From assembly GCF_029784165.1 (NCBI RefSeq), contig NC_073696.1, positions 44,099,858 through 44,163,857 on the forward strand: a DNA stretch of 64,000 bases, given 5' to 3'. The translations under genes were made by a program, and so were the position numbers. Position 1 is the first letter of the stretch. The number at the start of each line of letters is the position of its first letter. This document shows positions 1 through 11,217 of this stretch, piece after piece. Below the pieces are notes generated by a model. The model ran no database searches and was not told the DNA's origin. It saw nothing but the letters and a program-made list of their open reading frames with translations. The DNA is from Wyeomyia smithii. Lineage: Eukaryota > Arthropoda > Insecta > Diptera > Culicidae.

Positions 1-2209
1 TATTTGTGTACCAAAACCCGAGAAATCGTTTTACCCATTAATTGTGTTTGAAGCTGAGCAGGTTCATGCTTCCTAGAAAAAACTACTATCTCAGTCTTCT
101 CCGGAGAGAATTCGATACCTAGCTGTAGAGCCCAAGCAGACAGATTGTCCAAGGTATCTTGCAATGGTCCTTGCAAATCGGCAGCTTTGGCTCCTGTAAC
201 AGAGATTACACTGTCGTCTGCAAGTTGTCTTATCGTGCATGAATTTGCCAGACATTCGTCGATGTCATTTACATAAAAGTTGTAAAGAAGGGGGCTTAAA
301 CATGAGCCCTGGGGAATACCCATGTAGCTAATGCGAAAAGTTGCCAAATCGCCGTGCGTAAAATGCATGTGCTTTTCGGACAGCAAATTGTGCAAAAAAC
401 TGTTCAAAATTGGAGAAAATCCTTGTCGGTGAAGTTTACCCGAAAGAATGTCAATAGAAACGGAATCAAAAGCCCCCTTAATGTCCAAGAACGCAGACGC
501 CATTTGTTCTTTGCGAGCATACGCCAGCTGAATATCTGTTGAAAGCAACGCAAAACAATCATTCGTCCCTTTGGCACGGCGGAAGCCAAATTGAGTATCT
601 GATAGTAGACCATGTGACCCAATGGTCTAAACGACGGAGTATAATTTTTTCCATCAATTTCCGGATACAGGATAGCATTGCAATCGGCCTATAAGAGTTG
701 TGATCAGAAGCTGGTTTCCCTGGTTTTTGGATGGCGATCACCTTCACTTGCCTCAAATCCTGCGGTACAATGTTTTGCTCCAGGAACTTATTGAACAAGT
801 TCAACAAGCGCCTCTTGGCATTGCCGGGTAGATTCTTCAACAAGTTGAATTTGATTCTATCTAACCCAGGTGCGTTATTGTTACAGGACAGGAGGGCAAC
901 TGAAAATTCAGCCATCGTAAAAGGCGATTCTATCGCGTCGTGACCCGGAGACGTATCGCGAACAAAGTTTTGCGCAGGAACAGAGTCCGGACATACTTTC
1001 CTGGCAAAATCAAATATCCACCGACTTGAAGACTCCTCGCTTTCGTTGACCGTTACGCGATTCCGCATTCTTCGGGCTGTGTTCCAAAGAGTGCTCATCG
1101 ATGTCTCCCTCGACGTCTCGTTCACGAACCGACGCCAATATCCGCGTTTCTTTGCTTTAGCCAGGCTTTTAAGCTTGGTATTAAGCTCCGAATACCGTAT
1201 AGTCGTCGGGTATACCTCCCTTCTGGAAGGCCAAAAACGCGTCGGATCTTTGCGTGTAGACATCGGAGCACTCTTTGTCCCACCACGGAGTTGGAGGCCG
1301 CTCTTTGATCGCTACGCCGGGATATTTCTTCGTTTGGGCTTGCAACGCGGCGTCGAGGATTAAGCCCGCGAGGAGGTTGTATTCTTCAAGTGGTGGGTGA
1401 TGTTGAATCGACTCGACCGCTTTTGAAATCATTTCCTCGTATAACTTCCAATCGACATTCCGTGTGAGGTCATACGGAATGTCAATTGGTCGCATGCGAA
1501 TTGAACCGTTAGTAATTGAAATAAGAATAGGCAGATGGTCGCTACCGTGAGGATCAAGGATTACCTTCCATGTGCAATCCAACCGTAGCGACGTCGAACA
1601 TAAGGATAGATCCAAAGCGCTTGGGCGCGCTGGAGGTTTCGGGATACGTGTCATTTCACCGTTGTTCAAAATAGTCATGTCGAAGTCATCGCAAAGGTTA
1701 TAGATTAAAGAGGAGCGGTTATCATTGTAGGGGGAACCCAAAGCCACACCATGAGAGTTGAAGTCTCCCAAAATCAAACGTGGCGAGGGAAGAAGTTCTA
1801 ATAAATCAAAGAGCAACCGTTGCCCAACCTGTGCTCTGGGAAGAATATATATTGAGGCAATACAAAGCTCTTTACCTTGTATTGTCATTTGACATGCGAC
1901 AACTTCGATGCCGGGAATCGAGGGGAGGTTAATACGATAGAAAGAATAGCACTTTTTAATCCCTAAAAGTTCTCCTCCATATGGGGTGTCTCGATCAAGG
2001 CGAATAATATTAAAATCATGGAAGTTGAGATCAATATTTGAAGTAAGCCAAGTTTCACAAAGGGAAAATGCATCGCATTTGTTTCTATTTATTAAAACTT
2101 TAAATGAATCCATTTTTGGTAAAATACTTCTACAATTCCACTGTAAGACAGAGATAGAATCCTTCGTATACGCAGATGAATTAGGCATCGAAGGATACAA
2201 TCGCTGCAA
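1..2209 (-). pseudogene. ORF2 (AP endonuclease + reverse transcriptase) of I-group copy 1, truncated by window and frameshifted
   Basis: Replication polyprotein for target-primed reverse transcription. The frame opens at 2209 (MQRLYPSMPN). The APE-type endonuclease is visible: QWNCRS, SLCETWL with catalytic Glu52 retained, and GDFNSHG. A 2-bp deletion near 1199 (CCGTATAG against CCGTATATAG in the 60-kb copy) breaks the frame after GGIPDDY. It resumes as the 559-1263 segment with RT fingers (PGLDRIKFNLLK, SYRPIAMLSC). A second indel near 610 shifts it again before the FDSV and PQGS blocks. The LADD motif (YADD equivalent) lies near 220-230. Compared with the 60-kb copy it has lost frame twice but kept the endonuclease Glu. 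Confidence 0.85.
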
Positions 2210-3556
2210 GGAGGGGCCATTGGGCAGTCAACTGCTTCAAAAATGATCTAACTGTTGGGAGGAATGCTGTAAGAAAAATTTTAATTGGATCGGGTACATT
2301 GAAAGTTTCAAAAATCCAGTCCACAATGTCAGAAAATTTCACTAATCCAGAGTTTGTTTCATCAACTGGGAGTGCAAAAGGAACAACTGGGGTTTTAGAT
2401 GTTCCTGGCAGTGCTGGGAACTCCTTCTGGGACTTTAAATTTGCAAGCCCAGGAGGAGTTTGCTTCGGTTTTTCCGCAGCACTGTTTGGTTTGTTTGTAA
2501 CTTTCATTTCACTTTGGGAAATCTTAGGACCTTTTCGGGGAAGTTTAGGAGAGGAAATATTTTTCCTCTTTCTAGACGCCCCAGGATTGGCATAAGTTGT
2601 TCCCGCTGGTGAATCGTCAGAATCGGTTTCATCAGAGGACAACAGATCAGAGGGGTTCGATGTTATGGTAGAAGTGGTCACGGTCTTCTTCAGCATCTCA
2701 GCGTAAGATCGCTTTGAACGCTCCTTAAGTGACCGCTTGATTTTATCTCTGCGCTGCATGTACACCGGGCATGTGGAGAGCTCATGCTGATTTTCCCCGC
2801 AGTGAATACTTTTTTCAGCATTCACACTGCAAGAATCGTCCGCATGAGTTTCTCCACACTTGCTACATCGTGCCTTATTGCAGCAGTAGGCGGCTGTGTT
2901 GCCTAGCTGCTTGCAATTGGTGCAATTCATAACACGGGGTACATACAATCGCACAGGCAGACGAACCCGATCGATCGAGACGTGGCTAGGGAGAGCAGAT
3001 CCGGCAAACGTAACACGAAACGAGTCTGAGGAGTGTACACTTTTGTGCCGTTGACAAGAGACACAGACCGCAATTGCTTGCAATCTATGATCTTTACTTT
3101 TACGTCGTGACACAAAGCATTTTTGAAGCAGCCAAAACCGCTTGCCAAGATACACTCGACCGACAGACTCGAATCGGTTATGACACCGTCGATCTCCACG
3201 TCTCGTGCGGGTATATAAACGCGATACTCGCGTGTGAAAAGCTCGGAGCGAGCAATAGCGTTGGCCTGTTCCAGGTCGCTGACCACGACACGGAGCTTGT
3301 TGGGTCTGACCTTGGAGATTTCGGTCACTGCCTTGTACCCCTTCGTCAGGTCTTTCGAAATCTGCAGGATGTTTAACGGTTTCGATTTCGGTCCTGCTTT
3401 TGGCCGAAAGAAAACAGTAAAGTTGCCCTGAGATCCGTCCGGGTGAAGCCTGGGGCGAGGGGGGACTGGAGAATTAAAAGAGGAAGGGTTGGCAGGAGAG
3501 ACAGGGTCGGATGGGTTCGGGGATGGTGGCACGGGAGGCGAGGGATCTACATCCAT
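2181..3556 (-). pseudogene. ORF1 (Gag-like, CCHC zinc knuckles) of I-group copy 1, frameshifted
   Basis: Nucleic-acid-binding Gag-like protein, normally forming the RNP with retroposon RNA. It starts at 3556 (MDVDPSPPVPPSPN) with a Pro/Ser-rich leader. A frameshift near 3010-3025 splits it into a 209-residue upstream piece and a downstream frame that stops at 2181. The downstream frame has three Cys-rich knuckles: CTNCKQLGNTAAYC, where the usual His is Asn; CSKCGETHADDSC; and a third in which the first Cys has become Ser (SIHCGENQHELSTC). The C-terminus (FLTAFLPTVRSFLKQL) is hydrophobic/amphipathic. The reading frame overlaps the ORF2 start by 29 nt, as is common in this group. The frameshift and lost knuckle residues indicate a dead copy. 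Confidence 0.85.
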
Positions 3557-3779
3557 CGCGCTAAATCTAGCGCACTAGCGCCGACAGAACACGTACCTCT
3601 TTACTTCTCCTTTCAGCAGGATTGGTTGTCCGAACGGTCGAAGCTGCAGCCGTTACAGCCAGCAGCACCAATACAGCAGAGGATAAACCAAATATTTTTA
3701 TTCCAAATTTAATCTTGTTAAACTAAAATTATATTAATTATAAATGAGTTGAATATGAAAATTTAAAAAAACATTTACC

Positions 3780-3945
3780 CTGAACGAATCAAAACAAAAT
3801 CAGAAGTACATTCCAAGTCCATTCCAAACTAATCTACTTCCATTTCAATTCAAACCTAATCCCAATCCCATCTATATCCAAACCAAATAAAATCTCGATT
3901 AGTTTGCTCCAATAAAATCCATTACAATCAAATCAATATTTTTTG
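3780..3945. repeat. G-poor low-complexity tract with TTCCAA/CCAATCC motifs
   Basis: Strongly strand-asymmetric sequence: very few G on the plus strand, with repeated short words such as TTCCAA, AATCCCA and CAAACC. It looks like a decayed short-period satellite. No gene is visible. It lies between the I-group 5' end and the mariner fragment. Confidence 0.4.
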
Positions 3946-4064
3946 CACTGATGTGACTATGTTTAGGAATTTTCAAATATCAGAAAATAGTTGTATTAGG
4001 TGTACATTAGGTGCTCACTGTTTTTTTTTTTTTTTTTTTTTTTTAAAAATAGGCTAGTTATAAA

Positions 4065-4180
4065 TCATTCTAAGTATTGCCCATTGCTAGCTACAACTTT
4101 GTCCCATTTCTCTAGTAAAGCTCGAATACCGTTACAATTTACGAGTTCGTCTTCTGAGACTATCCACCAACCGGACCAAC
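4065..4180 (-). pseudogene. C-terminal fragment of a mariner-type transposase
   Basis: The minus strand reads DELVNCNGIRALLEKWDKVV followed by ASNGQYLE and a stop codon at 4065-4067. The LxxKWxKVVASxGQYxE tail is characteristic of mariner-family transposase C-termini. Only about 30 codons are recognisable. Upstream, toward 4200, the sequence becomes the start of a different repeat; downstream is a 24-base poly-T. The catalytic core is absent, so this is a relic. The family assignment rests on the tail motif alone. Confidence 0.55.
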
Positions 4181-4218
4181 AGAACTGCTAATCAGCGAAA
4201 CCAAGTGCCATCAAACGA

Positions 4219-5398
4219 AAAACCTAAATTAATCCACCTAGCGGTCAGACCCAGCCTTTCTCATTCAATCTTATTATTTGTAAAACTAGATTTACATGAA
4301 CGCTTTAATCCAATATATGTGTATTCACTTTTTGGGTTGTAAAATAATGATGATGTAATAGAAGTATAAAATATGAAATTTGACGTAATGTAAATGCTCA
4401 AGAAACAGCGAAATAAAAGAAATGACTTTTAATTTCGAACAATACAATCACGAGCAATACCGGGAACATTCAATTGGTACGATACCACATTTAAATTATA
4501 TTGTGGCCACATATACTGATCAAAGCAGGTATAGTTTTGAACAGCCTTTGAATTTCTTTTCTTTCCATAACTTTTGAACCACATATCAAATTGTTATGAA
4601 GTTTGTTATTTGTATGTTTGAGAGATGACTCGTTCGTATGACACTACTTATGTTCAAATAAGTCGTGTAATCTTTGAGATAATAGAATTTCGTTGTTTCG
4701 GTTGTGTACTTTCTGAGATAATGAAGTTTCGTGATTTTCACAATTCGGCATATTACAGACGAAGTTACAGTTCGATTACAGTAAAATTTAATAGGGTGTT
4801 ATGAGTCAGCTAGACCATTCATTTGACACTAATTTCGTGAAAATCGGTTCAGCCATCTCTGAGAAAAGTGAGTGAGTTTATGTATTCTTCGGAATATGTT
4901 TCTTTTCATAGCTAGATTTCACATTTTTAAACATAACAGGCAAAGTCATATTCCGATTGCAAAAAAAAATTAAGAGGGTCTTATGGGGTAACTAGACCTT
5001 TTATATGCCACTGATTTTGTGGAAATAGGTCCAGCTATCTCAGAGAAACATGAGTGAAATTAAACAGTATTCAGAAGACGTTACTTTTCATAACTTTTGA
5101 ACCACATGTTCAATCTTGATAAAATTAAAAAAAAAATATAAATGATAAAATTTTTAAGATAGCCCGTTCATTTGATACCAATTTTATTGAAATCGGTTGT
5201 ATGGTTTCTGAGATATTGATGTTTTTTCGTGATTTTAACATTTTTAAACACAACCTCTAAAATAAAAGTCCAATTACAATGAAATTTCATAGGGTCTTAG
5301 GGAAACTAGAACTTTCATTTGCATATAATTTCATTAAAATCGGTCCAGCCATCTCTGAGAAAAGTGAGAGAAAATAAAAATCTGCACATAGACACACT

Positions 5399-5430
<32 letters not shown>

Positions 5431-6972
5431 TACATACATACAGAACTGAGTCGAGTGATATATGCCATTCGGCCCTTTGGAGCACTTCCATATCTTCGGT
5501 TTTGCAAGTGATTGCTATACCTTTCTAGGAGAAAAGCAAAAAGTTAAAATAGTATTAATTGGGAGTAAAATATTCGTGCTGAAGAAATAGCGAAATAAAA
5601 TAAATGACTTTGAATTTCGTACACTTCAATCACGAGCAATACCGGGAACTTACGAATAGCACAATACCAAACTTAAATTTGGTTGAGGCCATATGTTTTG
5701 ATCAAAGCAGTTACAGTTTTAAATCGTTTTTGAATTTCGTTTCTTTTCATAACTTTTGAACCACATATCAAATTGCTATGAAATTTCTTACTTGTAGGTT
5801 TGAGAGACAACCCGTTCAAATGACACTAGATATGTTCAAATAAGTCGTGTGATCTTTGAGATAATAGACGCTCGTTGTTTTTATAATTTAATACAGTACA
5901 GATACAGTTGGAATAAAAATACAATTATAGTCAAATAAAATGGGAACCTATAGGAAAGCCAAACTTTTCATTTGACACTAAGTTTGTTGAATTTAGTCCA
6001 GCCATTTTTGGGAAAACGAGTGAATTTGAAAAGTCACCGGAACATGTTTCTTTTCACAATTTTTGAACCACGTGTTTAATCACTATAAAATTCATCAATT
6101 AACCTATAACTAGCCATTTTCATTTGATACCAATATTGTTCAAATTGGTTGTGTACTTTCTGAGATAATGAAGTTTCGTGATTTTCATATTTTGATTCAT
6201 TACATACAAAGTAACAGACCGATTACATTGAAACTCAGTAGGTGTTATAAGGCAGCTAGATATTTCATTCGACACTGATTTCGTGGAAATCGGTTCAGCC
6301 ATCTCTGATAAAGTTTAAGTAGTCTTCGGAATATGTTTCTTTTCAAAGCTGGATTTCACATTTTTAAACATAACAGGCAAAGTAATAATCGGATTGCAAA
6401 AAAAATCAATAAGGTCTTATGGGGTAATTAGACCTTTCAAATGACACTGATTTTGTGGAAATCGGTTCAGCCATCTCTGAGAAACATGAGTGAGATTAAA
6501 CACTCTCCAGAACACGTTTCTTTGAATAACTTCTGAACCACACGTTCAATCTTCATGAAACTCAAAAGTTAAGGGTTTTTTTAATTAGCTCGTTCATTCA
6601 AAATCAATTTTGGTAAAATCGGTTGAGTAGTTTCTGAGATAATGCTATTTCGTGATTTTCACATTTTTAAACATAACCTCTAAACTAAAAATCCGATTGC
6701 AATGAAATTCAATAGGGTTTTATGGAGCAACTAGACCTTTCATTTGCAATTAATTTCATGAAGATCGGTCCAGCCATCTCTGAGAAAATCGAGTGAGATT
6801 GGGAGAGCGTTACATACACACACACATACACTTACACATACACACACACATACAGAAAATGCTCAGCTCGTCAAACTAAGTTGATTGATATACGAGATTA
6901 AACCCTTTGGAGCACTTTTATACCTTTGGTTATTCCAGTGATTGCTATACCTTTCTAGGAGAAAGGCAAAAA
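4219..6972 (+). repeat. Long dispersed repeat with internal microsatellites (two modules)
   Basis: Begins AAAAACCTAAATTAATCCAC, then GCCTTTCTC at 4254, and ends GAGAAAGGC at 6959-6967, which gives 9-bp terminal inverted repeats. The body is built of diverged sub-repeats with recurring words such as AACTTTTGAACCACATGTT, AAATCGGTTGTGTAGTTTCT and TCGGTCCAGCCATCTCTGAG. Two modules in tandem (about 4219-5545 and 5546-6972) each end with a CA-rich microsatellite, a CTCAGTTCG-like block and the CTTTCTAGGAGAAAG hairpin. No ORF is conserved. The same family recurs at 39.4-42.5 and 53.2-58.3 kb. Confidence 0.75.
5396..5446. repeat. (CA)n/(CATA)n microsatellite inside the dispersed repeat
   Basis: Tract of CACACA followed by CATA units, just upstream of the conserved GAACTGAGTCGAGTGATAT block of module 1. 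A shorter, more interrupted counterpart occupies the same place in module 2 (about 6811-6857). Confidence 0.9.
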
Positions 6973-7388
6973 AGATTAAGAAAAAAAAGATGCAATCGTA
7001 AACACGGCAGTCATTTTTTGAGAAACAACTAACTTTTCCACTCTTGCTCAGATCTTCAGAAAAAATTGGAAAAATATTCTTTTTTTTTTCGATTTTTTGA
7101 AAACTTAAAAGGTATATAACCCCTTGAGAGCAGGCTTTGTTTTGCTCATCTTCATCTTAAAGAGAAAACAGTTTTCTTCTCTCTCAAAAAGTGTGAGCTT
7201 ACATTCAATGTGCATCACACCATCTGCTGTAGAGAGAGCGCAGAGTAATAGTGTCTCTGACGAAAAAACGCTCCTATCTTGACAGAGCAAAAACCCAGTG
7301 AATTTTTGTAAATTGCTCATCCGCGCACGCGAAAAAAGTGAAATAAAATGTTCGGCGATCAACTGAGCATTGCGTTACCGTTCTCATC
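6973..7388. other. Intergenic/repeat-like sequence, no gene
   Basis: AT-rich sequence with GAGAGAGC and CTCTCTC words. No coding feature was recognised. It is the left flank of the hAT-type insertion and continues at 13110. Confidence 0.5.
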
Positions 7389-8556
7389 GCTCTGGGCAGG
7401 CCCGTAGCTACCAGGGGGGGCTAGGGGGGGGCTTAGCCCCCCCCCACGCGTTTTCATTGCCCCACCACGCAATTTTCTCATATATTTGATTGATACTAGG
7501 TAAAAAAACAAATGAAAAATCTGAAATATGACCAATAAGCATTATTGAATAGTCTCCAGTAGTAGTTCATCAAATCTCAAAAAAAAAACAAGTTTAAATC
7601 CGTACAATCAAAACGGTCGAACTCATATGACAAAAAGGTTAACTTACTCAATCTTTTGGTGAGCCCGCTTGATTCGCGGCGAAGTTAAAACTGACGATCC
7701 GCATACTTCCGTTTCGGATGTCCGAACCAGCGTCTGGGAGTGAAATGTTAGTTTTTTAAAATGAGTCATTTTAATGAGAGAACCAATCACAGTTTTATAT
7801 GTTTGATTATATAAGAACAATGCAAAACAAGTTTTGCTGCAAAACTTGACCAGTTTTTCCAGAAGTTTTTATTGTTCACTTTTTGATTTCTTGGATTGAA
7901 AAAATCGTGGGCAAAAAATGACACGCAAGACTAGTTTTTTAAATATTCAATATTCAGACAGTATCTAAATTTCCTGCAGTGTGCTTCTTGTGATTCATGT
8001 TTATGTTCAGTTCAATTTATTTTGGCCTAACCCAGTCCGTTACCTAGCCCGGACAACTATGTTACAGTTCGGTTCAAAATAAAACCGGACATAAACATTG
8101 ATCAAACAATGCGAATCGTCAAATTTAGAATTTAGGCTAACGGTTGAATCGCTCCATTCTTTCATCGCGAATAGAATCTCTCAGTATCGTCGATTTTGAG
8201 TAAGGCGACCCTCGAAGATGGGTTTCTAACGCTGTAATTCCTTCAATGCATTTATTGTTTCAGATTATAACTTTTTAGAACTCTCTTCTGTTTTTAGTTT
8301 TTCGAACGTTTTTTTTTTTTTTTATTTTTTTTTAAAAGGGGGGATTTGTTAGTAGCTTAAGTATTTATGATAAATATTAGTAAATAATGAGTATGTGTGT
8401 CCAATCACAAATGGTGACTTCTCAACACTGTTAGAAATTTGTAATTTTAATTGTTAGGATTTGTTTGCTTTCGCAATTAGGACTTATCATTCGTAGGGAT
8501 TTAAACCTACTTGTCAGAAAAGGGGAAGTAAACTTACAACTAACTTAATTGATAAC

Positions 8557-11217
8557 TTATTGGCTATAAAGAGAGCTTATCGTAGCAATTGAGGATTGCA
8601 ACGATTTTTGTCGAAAATTGTTAATAATTTTATTTGACATAGCTTCTAATGGTTCAACATCAGTAAGTCTATGTAATTCGAGTGTACCAAACCAAGGAGG
8701 ACGCTTCAAAATCATTTTCAGAATTTTATTCTGAATCCTTTGGAGCGTTTTCTTCCTTGTTGAACAGCAACTTGACCAGATCGGTACAGCATAAAGCATT
8801 GCTGGTCTAAAAATTTGTTTGTAAATCAAAAGTTTGTTCTTTAAACAAAGTTTAGAATTCCTGTTAATAAGAGGATATAAACATCTCGTATATTTGATGC
8901 ACTTGGCTTGTATACTCTCAATGTGCTCTTTGAAAATAAGTTTTTTATCATAAATTAGTCCCAAGTACTTAACCTTGTCGGACCAACTTAAAATAACCCC
9001 ATTCATCTTGACAACGTGATTATTGTTTGGCTTGAGGAAAGAAGCCCTAGGCTTATGCGGAAAAATTATCATTTGAGTTTTAGAAGCATTGGGAGAGATT
9101 TTCCACTTTTGCAAGTAGGAAGAAAAAATATCTAAACTTTTCTGCAATCGACTGCATATGACACGAAGACTTTTTCCTTTTACGGAAATGCTTGTGTCAT
9201 CGCAGAACAATGACTTTGTGCATCCTGGAGGCAAATCAGGAAGATCTGAAGTGAATATGTTGTACAGGACTGGACCCAAGACTGAACCTTGAGGTACACC
9301 TGCTCTGACAGGAAATCTATCAGATTTTGAATTCTGATAGACAACCTGCAGAGTTCGATCAGTAAGATAATTTTTTAAAATTTTGATTAGGAAAATTGGA
9401 AAATTAAAAGTTTGCAATTTCGCAATCAAACCTTTATGCCAAACACTGTCGAATGCTTTTTCTATGTCTAAAAGAGCAGCTCCAGTGGAATAACCTTCAG
9501 ATTTGTTAGCTCGTATCATATTAGTAACTCTGAGCAATTGATGAGTTGTGGAATGCCCATGGCGAAATCCAAACTGTTCATTTGCAAAAATTGAATTTTC
9601 GTTGATGTGTGACATCATTCTGTTAAGGATAATTCTCTCAAACAGTTTACTTATTGAAGAAAGCAGACTGATTGGTCGATAACTTGAGACTTCAGCTGGG
9701 TTCTTATCCGGTTTTAAAATGGGAGTAATTTTTGCATTTTTCCATAATTTGGGAAAATATGCAATTTTGAAGCAGCAATTGAAAATTTTCACTAAAAATT
9801 CCATTGTGCTCTCAGGGAGATGTTTGATAAGTATATTAAAGATTCCATCGTCACCAGGTGCTTTCATATTTTTGAAATTTTTAATAATTGATTTAATCTC
9901 ATTCAAGTTAGTTTCAATTATTTCTGCAGGTAAAAAATTCTGGGAAGAAATTAAATCAAATTGACGTGTGACTTCATTTTCAATTGGACTCACAAAATTC
10001 AAATTTGAGTTATGAACACTCTCAAACTGTTGAGCAAGTCTTTGAGCCTTTTGTTCATTGGATACAAGAAAACGTTCACCATCTTTTAAAACTGGAATAG
10101 GCTTTGAAGGTTTCTTAAGAATCTTCGACAGCTTCCAAAATGGTTTTGAATATGGTTTCAATTTTTCAACTTTAGTCTCAAAATTTTGATTTCTCAGAAG
10201 AGTAAATCTATGTTTAATCTCTTTCTGTAAATCTTTATAAATAGTTTTAAAAACAGGGTCACGAGAACGTTGATATTGACGTCTGCGGACATTTTTCAAA
10301 CGAATTAGAAGTTGAAGATTTTCGTCAATTATTGGTGAATCAAATTTCACTTGAGCCTTTGGAACAGAATAATTCCTGGCATCAACAATTGCACATTTTA
10401 ATGCGTCCAAAGCGGAATCAATATTCACTTCGTTTTGCAAATCAAGCTCATTATTGAAATTTCTCTCAATATGAGTTTTGTATCTTTCCCAATTAGCCTT
10501 GTTATAATTAAAAACAGAGCTCATAGGGTTTAAAACTGATTCATGTGATAAAGAAAAAGTTATTGGAAGATGATCAGAATCAAAGTCAGCGTGTGTGATC
10601 AAATCACTACATACATGACTTTGATCTGTAAGCACCAAATCAATTGTTGAAGGGTTTCTTACAGAAGAAAAGCATGTAGGACTATTCGGAGACAAAATAG
10701 AATAGTATCCTGAAGAACAATCGTTGAATAAAATTTTGCCATTGGAATTACTTTGAGAATTATTCCATGAACGATGTTTAGCGTTAAAATCTCCGATTAT
10801 GAAAAATTTCGAACGATTTCTGGTGAGTTTTTGTAAATCACCTTTAAAATAATTTTTGAGCTCGCGTGTGCATTGAAATGGTAAATATGCTGCGGCAATA
10901 AATAAAATCCCAAGTTCAGTTTGAACTTCAATTCCCAAAGTTTCAATAACTTTCGTCTCAAGATGGGGAAGAGCACGATGTTTGATTCGGCGATGAATAA
11001 CAATTGCAACTCCACCGCCAGAACCCTGAATCCTATCATATCTATGAACCACGTAATTGGGATCATATTTTAATTTTATGTTAGGTTTCAAAAATGTTTC
11101 AGTAATAATTGCAATATGCACATTATTTACTGTTAAAAAATTAAAAAGCTCATTCTCATTGGCCTTCAATGAGCGAGCATTCCAATTTAATATTTTAATT
11201 GCTTTATTTAAAATCAT
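8557..11217 (-). CDS. ORF2 protein (AP endonuclease + reverse transcriptase) of the Juan-like element
   Basis: 886-residue replicase that nicks target DNA and reverse-transcribes element RNA there. The endonuclease spans about residues 7-220: NWNARS, catalytic Glu40 (ITETF), GDFNAKHRSW with Asp143, and SDHLPI with His216. RT spans about residues 440-760: SYRPISLLSS, QFGFRHGHST, motif A with Asp584 and AFDSV, AGVPQGSVLGP, and the polymerase box FCDD at 671-674. The Ala of the usual Y/F-A-D-D is Cys here, while both catalytic Asp are kept. KYLGLIYD follows. There is no RNase H. The start overlaps ORF1 by 14 nt. The frame has no stops or shifts, so it may be active, subject to the FCDD change. 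Confidence 0.95.
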   Translation of the reverse strand: MILNKAIKILNWNARSLKANENELFNFLTVNNVHIAIITETFLKPNIKLKYDPNYVVHRYDRIQGSGGGVAIVIHRRIKHRALPHLETKVIETLGIEVQTELGILFIAAAYLPFQCTRELKNYFKGDLQKLTRNRSKFFIIGDFNAKHRSWNNSQSNSNGKILFNDCSSGYYSILSPNSPTCFSSVRNPSTIDLVLTDQSHVCSDLITHADFDSDHLPITFSLSHESVLNPMSSVFNYNKANWERYKTHIERNFNNELDLQNEVNIDSALDALKCAIVDARNYSVPKAQVKFDSPIIDENLQLLIRLKNVRRRQYQRSRDPVFKTIYKDLQKEIKHRFTLLRNQNFETKVEKLKPYSKPFWKLSKILKKPSKPIPVLKDGERFLVSNEQKAQRLAQQFESVHNSNLNFVSPIENEVTRQFDLISSQNFLPAEIIETNLNEIKSIIKNFKNMKAPGDDGIFNILIKHLPESTMEFLVKIFNCCFKIAYFPKLWKNAKITPILKPDKNPAEVSSYRPISLLSSISKLFERIILNRMMSHINENSIFANEQFGFRHGHSTTHQLLRVTNMIRANKSEGYSTGAALLDIEKAFDSVWHKGLIAKLQTFNFPIFLIKILKNYLTDRTLQVVYQNSKSDRFPVRAGVPQGSVLGPVLYNIFTSDLPDLPPGCTKSLFCDDTSISVKGKSLRVICSRLQKSLDIFSSYLQKWKISPNASKTQMIIFPHKPRASFLKPNNNHVVKMNGVILSWSDKVKYLGLIYDKKLIFKEHIESIQAKCIKYTRCLYPLINRNSKLCLKNKLLIYKQIFRPAMLYAVPIWSSCCSTRKKTLQRIQNKILKMILKRPPWFGTLELHRLTDVEPLEAMSNKIINNFRQKSLQSSIATISSLYSQ

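Larger units (their letters stand above)
1..3700 (-). mobile_element. I-group non-LTR retrotransposon, copy 1 (3' part outside window)
   Basis: Minus-strand retroposon whose 5' end lies near 3.6-3.7 kb; the exact boundary was not found. Base 1 matches base 61579 of the copy at the other window edge, so the RNase H and 3' end lie outside the window. It holds a Gag-like ORF1 and an endonuclease-RT ORF2, which look about 97% identical by eye to the second copy. The RNase H domain seen in the other two copies places the family in the I/Loner/R1 group rather than Jockey; the exact clade is undetermined. Confidence 0.85.
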
